This document shows positions 58,515-64,000 of a stretch of 64,000 bases of DNA, in pieces; positions within the stretch are counted from its first letter, which is position 1, and each line of letters begins with the position of its first letter. The notes below the pieces were generated by a model. It had not been told where the DNA came from. It did no database searches and saw only the letters and a program-made list of their open reading frames with translations. This stretch comes from Sorex araneus (Eukaryota; Chordata; Mammalia; Eulipotyphla; Soricidae), in assembly GCF_027595985.1 (NCBI RefSeq), contig NC_073305.1, positions 81,041,974 through 81,105,973 of the forward strand, in the 5' to 3' direction. The position numbers and the translations under genes were made by a program.

Positions 58515-61500
58515 GGTATCACTTCACTTGTATCACTTGGCAATCCATTGCTCATCAATTTGCTCAAGCAGGCACCAGTAACATCTCCATTCGTCCCTGT
58601 CGAGTGCTAGTGTAGCCCAATGACGTCTGCTCGCTCCAGGAACATGAAGAGCCTCAAACTGTTCATTCAGGGTCTTGACTAAGAACACTGACCGTCCCTT
58701 GGAATCCAGTTGGTAACAGCTCTAGTCTAGTGGTTGTCTCCAAATTGCATTACGTGTCCGCCCCATCTCATTTTCCACAGCTTGGCAAACAAGGCAGCAT
58801 CTCTGATGCTCGATTGTCAAATGGAGGTTGGGACTTTGGATTCCTTCTCTCACTTGACTGAAATGTAATATTCCAGGCATACCTCTTTCAATTCCTCTTT
58901 GGGATACCTGAATAGCGTCCTCATCCTGTTTTCATAGGGCCCGGGTCCCTGAGGTGTATGTTAGTGCAGGAAGAATGGTGGAGTCAAAAAGATGTGCCCC
59001 GAGCCAGAGGTTCTTTGTCCTCTTAACAACTTCTTCAACGTTCTTGATGGTGTTCCATACCACTCTCTTCCTCCTGCACAGCATAGGTGCCAGGTCATTC
59101 ATGTTGAGTTATCGGCCTAGGTACACATAACTGCTGCATTCGGAGATGTTCGTTCTGTTGAACTAACATTAGGAACTAGTCTGTTTCTCATGAACATTGT
59201 CTTAGATTCAGCTGTAGTCCGACCTTTCCACACTCATGGTTCAAGTCCGCCAGTATTCATGTTGCTTGGCTAATGTTTGGTGTTATTAGAACAATGTCAT
59301 TATTGAAGTGGAAGTGGTGTGGTTGCTGACCATCTATCTTCACTCCCATTCTTTCCCTTCCAGTCATTGCATGACGTTCCTGAGAGTGGCACTGAAGAGT
59401 TTCAGTGAAATGGTATTTCCCTGCTAAACCTCTCTCTTTACATTGATGATCACTTCCTTGTAGAATGGTGAGATCCTGGTGACGAATCCGTAATACAGCT
59501 CACAGAGGATCCTGATGTACTGAGTTTGAACGCCCTGTTTGGCTAGGGCTTCGGTGACTGCTTCAGTCTCAACAGAATCAAAGGCCTTCTTTAAATCGAT
59601 GAATGTTAGACAGAGAGGCATCTTGAACTCTCGAGAAACCTCAATGAGCTTGGTCACTGTGTGGATATGGTCGATCATGCTCAATCCTTTCGGAACCCAG
59701 CTTGCTCTCATGGTTGTCCTTCATCTAGTGTTCTGCCTATCCTATTCAGGATGACTCAAGTGAGTAACTTGTAGACAACGGAGAGGCAGATTGGGTGATA
59801 GGTGCCGATGTTGTGGATATCTCCCTTTTTATACAACAGGACAATCCTGCTGGTTTTTCATTGGGACAGAACCTTGCACTCAGACAGGTAGTGTGTGAAG
59901 AATCGAGCCAGTGTATTGACAAGTACTGGCGGCAGATTCTTCAGGTGTTTGGGTCTGACCTTGTCTAGACTGGGTGCTGTACGCGTCTTTATCGAGGAAA
60001 TGGCATAAGGGAGGATGTTGGGAATGACATATCCATCCTGCAAAATTTGGTACAGGTGGACGTGGCTGTCAAAGATATCTGTGTAGAAGTTGTGAATAAT
60101 CCTCTCCTTTGCACTTCTGAAAGATGTGATAGATTCATCAGGACATCAGAGGGCAATTATCTTGGTCTTGTAGTTGGCAAAGGACTACAAGGAGAACATT
60201 GTGAATACTTGTCCTGGCTTCTGCCACATTGACCAACACTGCTGCTCTTCCCTCTTTGAGTTCTTCCTTTATCGCTTCTCTGCACAGCTTTTTGAGCTCG
60301 AACGTTAGCTTGTGATTACCTGAGGCTCATGCCAAACCACGTTGGCAAATGAGCTTGAGAGTTTACGAAGACAGCTGTTTGTGGCTTTCCCACTTTCGGC
60401 ATTCCTCACGCAGTCATGGAGGTGCTGAACCAGTTGATCATATTCCGCATTGATGTTGTCAATGACGGCATCTTCCCACGTTGCCGCAATAGTGCTAAAG
60501 AGCTCCCAGTTGGTGGTCATTCTGGGAGTTCTCTTCTTAAATTTAAATTTTGCAGTCCTTTCTCCCCTCTCTGTGAAGTAGAATTTTGCATGAAGAAGAC
60601 GGTGGTCCGATCCCATTTGGAATTTTGGTAAAACAGCGACATCAGTCAGGCTGTAGGATTACATTTGGTTTGTCCTTTCAGCCTTGCCACAGGGAACTTA
60701 GTTTACTTTAGAGCAATGGCCTTTCTGTATGGAAACAGGAAGACAGTTAATATTATGCTTTGTAACTTGGGAGCTGATTGACTCTGATAATATTTATTCC
60801 TGGGCATCTGCTTTCTCAACTCAATTGCCCTTAGTTCTTAGCACCCCCAAAAGCAGGGTCCCGACGAGAGACAGAATGGACCCAGGGCAAGCTGTGAGCT
60901 ACCCTGGCATCAAAATGGGCCAGGTCAAAGTGCCACAATACTCAACTATAAGTTGAGAACATGGTCATAGACAAATGCTGTCATGATCCAAAAGTAACAA
61001 TGAGACTAGGACCCTGCTGGGGTTAGTCTTCCAAACCCCAGCAGAAGACTAACCCCACCTGAGGATTGTGGTCTAGAAAATATAGTGAGATTTCCTCAGA
61101 ATGAACCAAACTTTATGTTTGATACATCTCTTACTGTGGTCATACAGAATGACATTACTAGAAATATTTGAAGTAGATTTACTACAACTATTTAAGTGGA
61201 TTACTAGCTGAGGAAGGAAAAAAAAAGGACACATCCTGACACACCCTTATTTGGACCCCACCCTTGAGCAGATCTTTGGAGTAATCTCTTTAGATGAGAC
61301 TTTGTTAATCTCCTGGAGAAATGGTCCTACCCTTCTTTGTTGATTTGTTAATGTTCAACCCACCTTTGTGTTACTGCCCTATGTGATTGCTATATAAACT
61401 AAGACTGAGGGGGAAGAGAGGGAGACAACACAGACAGAAGAAGACACAGCAAGGAGAGGACAGAGGCAAGACAGAAGCAGGGGAAAGACACAGAAGCAAA

Positions 61501-63150
61501 GGTGACAGCAGAGACAGAAGCGGAGACAACACAGAAGACATAGCAAGGAGAATACAGAGGCAAGATAGAAGACACAGAAGCAAGAGAGAAGACACAAAAG
61601 CAGAGACAGAGAGAGGTCAGAAGAGACCAGAGGAGAGATTACAGAGACAGAGACAGAGATAGAGAGACAGACAGAAGAGAGCACAGTGGCACACACAGAA
61701 GCAGAGCACAAGGAGGAGCCATCCTGATCCAGTCCATACACAGCGGCTCAAGAGCACTGAACGCAAGTGGCGCGCACAAGAAAGAACCACCCCAAGAGCC
61801 CTCGAACAACACAACACAACACACATATCATCTCCCTATCCCCCATGCATGCGTCTTTGTAATTTTTTTGCAAGAGCGACATCGGTCAGGCAAAACTATT
61901 GATTGAATATTATGTGGTCAGTTTTGTTGTGGAACTGTTCACTGGGAAACTCCCATGTCCAGCGTTTAGATTCGGCCTTCTGGAACTGTGAGATACCATG
62001 TATGGTCTTGGACTCAGACAGTCTCTCACCTTGTTTGTTCCATTCTAAGCTATGGGTCCTGATGTGGAGTTCTTCAGGCGACCTTCTCAGTCCTATCTTG
62101 GCATTGAAATCACCGACAATACTCTTACAGAAGGTGTGGTCTTCTTTATAGAACTTCTCCAGCTCCATGTAGAATTTGTCAATTTCTTCTTCATCATAGT
62201 TGGATGTTGCTGTGTACACAATGAAGCTAGAAACTGCCATCAGTAAGCAACATCTATTCAAGCATAATTATCTGATTCGGGTTGTTAGACATTCAAATGA
62301 ATCAATGTTCATGGCCAATTTCGTGTTGACAAGGACACTGACACCACCAACGCCTCTATTGTCACATGTTCTGAGGAACAGTTCTTCTCCAGTGCCAAAA
62401 ATGACGTGATGTGATCGATGCCTTCTCATCTCGGTCAGACCAATGATGTGTACTTGATCTTCTGTGCTTGTACCATCAGGTCCTCGATGGATGCTTCCGA
62501 TGCCAGCATACATGCGTTGAAAGTACAGACAATCATTTTAGTCCTTCTTTGTTTTGCGAGTATAGTTTGTCCCTAAGATTTTATCAATCTTTCTTTGCAC
62601 ATCCTTCTTAAAGCTCCATATTGGAAGCTCTTTAAGTGTCAGGGGAATGAGGCTCATTGTTGTTACTGCTTTTGGCATATTGAATACACCACAGATAGCT
62701 TGCCAGGCTCTGCTGTGCAGGCAGGATACTCTTGGTAGCTTACCAGGCTTTTGGTGAGGGATGAAGGCTTTTAGGGCAGCCTCTAATTGCCCTTACAGGT
62801 GTTACCATGGTTCACACCATATTTGAACCTCATCAAATATGATGTGATAATTATTGCATGACTGCAAAGCAACCACACAGTCCAGAAAGCGGCCTGCAAC
62901 AAGGCAGTGGCTGGGTAGTGGAGGTAGTGGAGGTCAGTCAATGAGGTATTTATCTGGAGCTGGTAGGGGTGGGGTCATCTGGGTATGATCCCTGGGGTTC
63001 CGGAGATTGAGGATCTCTGTTTCCATGCCCTGTTGAGCCTGGAGTCCAAGGTCACATTTAGAGATGACTAGAGCTGTTACTGAGTAGATTCCACGAGAAG
63101 TCAAAAGACCGTGTGGCCGCCCACCTACAAGATAGTAAGACTTTTTCATC
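58515..63150 (-). mobile_element. RTE-clade LINE, near full length, inactive
   Basis: Minus-strand LINE with 5'UTR (63150-62537), one ORF from an ATG at 62536 to about 58530, and short tail repeats. About 930 codons remain after removing the 1.2-kb insertion at 60652-61872, near the roughly 1,000 usual for RTE. AP-endonuclease: start MIVCTFNA, LTEMRRHRSH near 62430, VGDFNAKIG near 62105, SDHRLL near 60610. Reverse transcriptase: HIHTVTKLIE and FIDLKKAFDSVE near 59580-59680, then a block reading VKREV-stop-QGNTISLKLFSATLRNV near 59380-59440. The catalytic ADD motif reads NND at 59291-59307. C-terminus near 58590-58680: KTLNEQFEALHVPGAS, then WATLARDRDEWR. Stops and frameshifts occur throughout. 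In style it resembles RTE-1-like elements of nematodes more than BovB; that is judged from memory. Confidence 0.92.
60652..61872 (+). mobile_element. LTR-like insertion inside the RTE
   Basis: A 1,221-bp block that begins TG and ends CA. It lies between imperfect 19-bp direct repeats (agcgacatc(a/g)gtcaggc core) at 60633-60651 and 61873-61891, both derived from the single RTE codon stretch LTDVA. It contains a TATA-like box (ctatataaa, 61389-61397), a long purine-rich tract downstream (61410-61690) and 'aacacaacacaacacac' near the end. TG...CA ends and a promoter-like box suggest a solo LTR. The long flanking repeat and the lack of a clear polyadenylation signal do not fit one neatly. Strand is taken from the TATA box. 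Confidence 0.6.
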
Positions 63151-63305
63151 AAGACCCTGAATTAACAGTTTGAGGCTCTTCGTGTTCCTGGAGTGAGCAG
63201 ATACCGTTGGGCTACACTAGCACGCGACAGAGACAAATGGAGACGTCACTGGTGCCCACTTGAGCAAATCGAAGATCAACAGGATGACATGTGGTACAAG
63301 TGATG
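63151..63305 (+). mobile_element. RTE 3' end, inverted next to the RTE 5' end
   Basis: Sense RTE terminus: 'aagaccctgaattaacagtt', 'gttgggctacactagcac', 'cactggtgcccacttgagc', ending 'ggtacaagtgat'. It is collinear with the reverse complement of 58527-58682 with scattered substitutions, so the two lie as inverted repeats about 4.5 kb apart. Confidence 0.9.
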
Positions 63306-63423
63306 ACCAATAAATAACTTGGACAAAAATAACACGTATCAGAAAGGTGTTTGATTTTTACTCAATCCTTTCTTCTTTTGTTTTATTTTCTTTGGTTTAT
63401 TTGACCTCTTTATTTATTTTTCT

Positions 63424-63454
63424 TTTTTTTAATGTTTATTTATTTATTTATTTA
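63424..63454 (+). repeat. (TTTA)n
   Basis: About six TTTA units, in register with the poly(T) start of the following antisense retroposon; its expanded tail. Confidence 0.85.
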
Positions 63455-64000
63455 TTAAGAATTTTATTTTATTGAATCGCCATGTGGAAAATTACAATGC
63501 TTTCAGGCTTAAGTCTCAGTTATACAATACTGAAACAACCATCCCTTCACAGTGCCCATATCCCACCACCAGAAACAAAAAAAAACAAAATTACACAGTA
63601 CACCTCCCATCCCGCCCCCCCCCACGCCCCACCTTGTAATTGATAAATTTTACCTTACTTTCTATTTACTTTGGTTACATTCAATATTTCAACACAAAAC
63701 CTCACTATTATTGTTAGGAGTACCCCACTAGAGACAGACCTGTTGTGAAGAGATATGAGGTTGTGAGGTTTTGGATTTCTGTACTTTAGCAACTAAGTCC
63801 AGGGAGATTTCTTACAGATATTGGATCATTGCAAGCTTGTAAACCCCATCTGTGGTCATCATAATATGGCGGTCACCACGCCCTTCACCTCCGGCAAGGA
63901 TGAGGTGAGAGAGAGAAATACCTTTCCCCTCCTGGGCGGGTATGGGGCCGTGGCTTAGTTCTAAGTCTGGAGACATTCTGCGAGGAGCTGCCCATGCCGA
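63455..64000 (-). mobile_element. L1-tailed chimeric retroposon, runs off window
   Basis: Antisense L1 3'UTR ('ttttattgaatcgccatgtg', 'atcccttcacagtgcccata', C-rich tract 63612-63630), the ORF2 end ('gatttctgtactttagcaac'), then the GC-rich 5' block ('atggcggtcaccacgcc', 'cctttcccctcctgggcgg', 'gcgaggagctgcccatg'). Third copy of the family at 24757 and 31229; its 5' end lies beyond 64000. Confidence 0.85.

Noticed and set aside
61371..61741. Hydrophobic-looking minus frames and charged plus frame across 61.4-61.7 kb
   Set aside because: Composition artefacts of the purine-rich tract downstream of the TATA-like box.

Overview
This is repeat-rich, AT-rich nuclear DNA from a mammal. I find no functional cellular gene, exon set or RNA gene. 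Almost every recognisable stretch is a retrotransposon or its debris, so the window looks intergenic or deep intronic. The most frequent repeat is a tRNA-headed SINE (head beginning GGGGCTGGAGYGATAGCACA, B box GGTTCGAT) that I recall as the SINE of shrews (Sorex). A Sorex-like eulipotyphlan is therefore the best guess, from memory and not from a search. Ancient mammalian repeats (MER5A, MIR, L2, old L1, a MaLR-like LTR) fit a eutherian genome.

Layout. 1-1060 is the end of an L1 ORF2 on the minus strand. 1-15 kb holds scattered SINEs and old MIR/L2. 15.77-17.5 kb is an ancient L1 broken up by a younger L1 and three SINEs, followed by a MaLR-like LTR. 20.3-21 kb holds a second LTR-like block. 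22.6-23.6 kb has L1 3' ends, one with a twin-priming inversion. 24.76-25.41 kb, 31.23-31.85 kb and 63.46 kb to the window end are three copies of a short chimeric retroposon with an L1 tail. 30.0-33.0 kb is a stack of nested insertions. 36.0-38.1 kb is a young 5'-truncated L1 with a 571-codon open frame and a perfect 16-bp target duplication. 38.2-41.3 kb holds older L1 and a cluster of plus-strand SINEs. 44.9-46.3 kb is a GAPDH processed pseudogene carrying a nested L1 end. 54.8-56.35 kb is another ancient L1. 58.5-63.3 kb is a near full-length but dead RTE-clade LINE.

The parts form one system. The RTE ORF has an AP-endonuclease, a reverse transcriptase and a C-terminus resembling the RTE-1-like elements of nematodes. 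Its 5'UTR and 3' end recur, joined with the whole ORF missing, as short elements ('RTE-mini': 5.8, 30.2, 47.8 and 53.7 kb). A further-deleted version with the tRNA head added gives the RTE-tailed SINE ('SINE-B': 8.0, 18.9, 28.7, 57.3 kb, plus truncated copies). The same tRNA head sits on the A-tailed SINE ('SINE-A', about 30 copies), presumably moved by L1. One SINE head thus appears to have used two unrelated LINE machineries in one genome. Independently, L1 produced a 620-650 bp chimeric element, and another GC-rich module is attached to both L1-type and RTE-type 3' ends.
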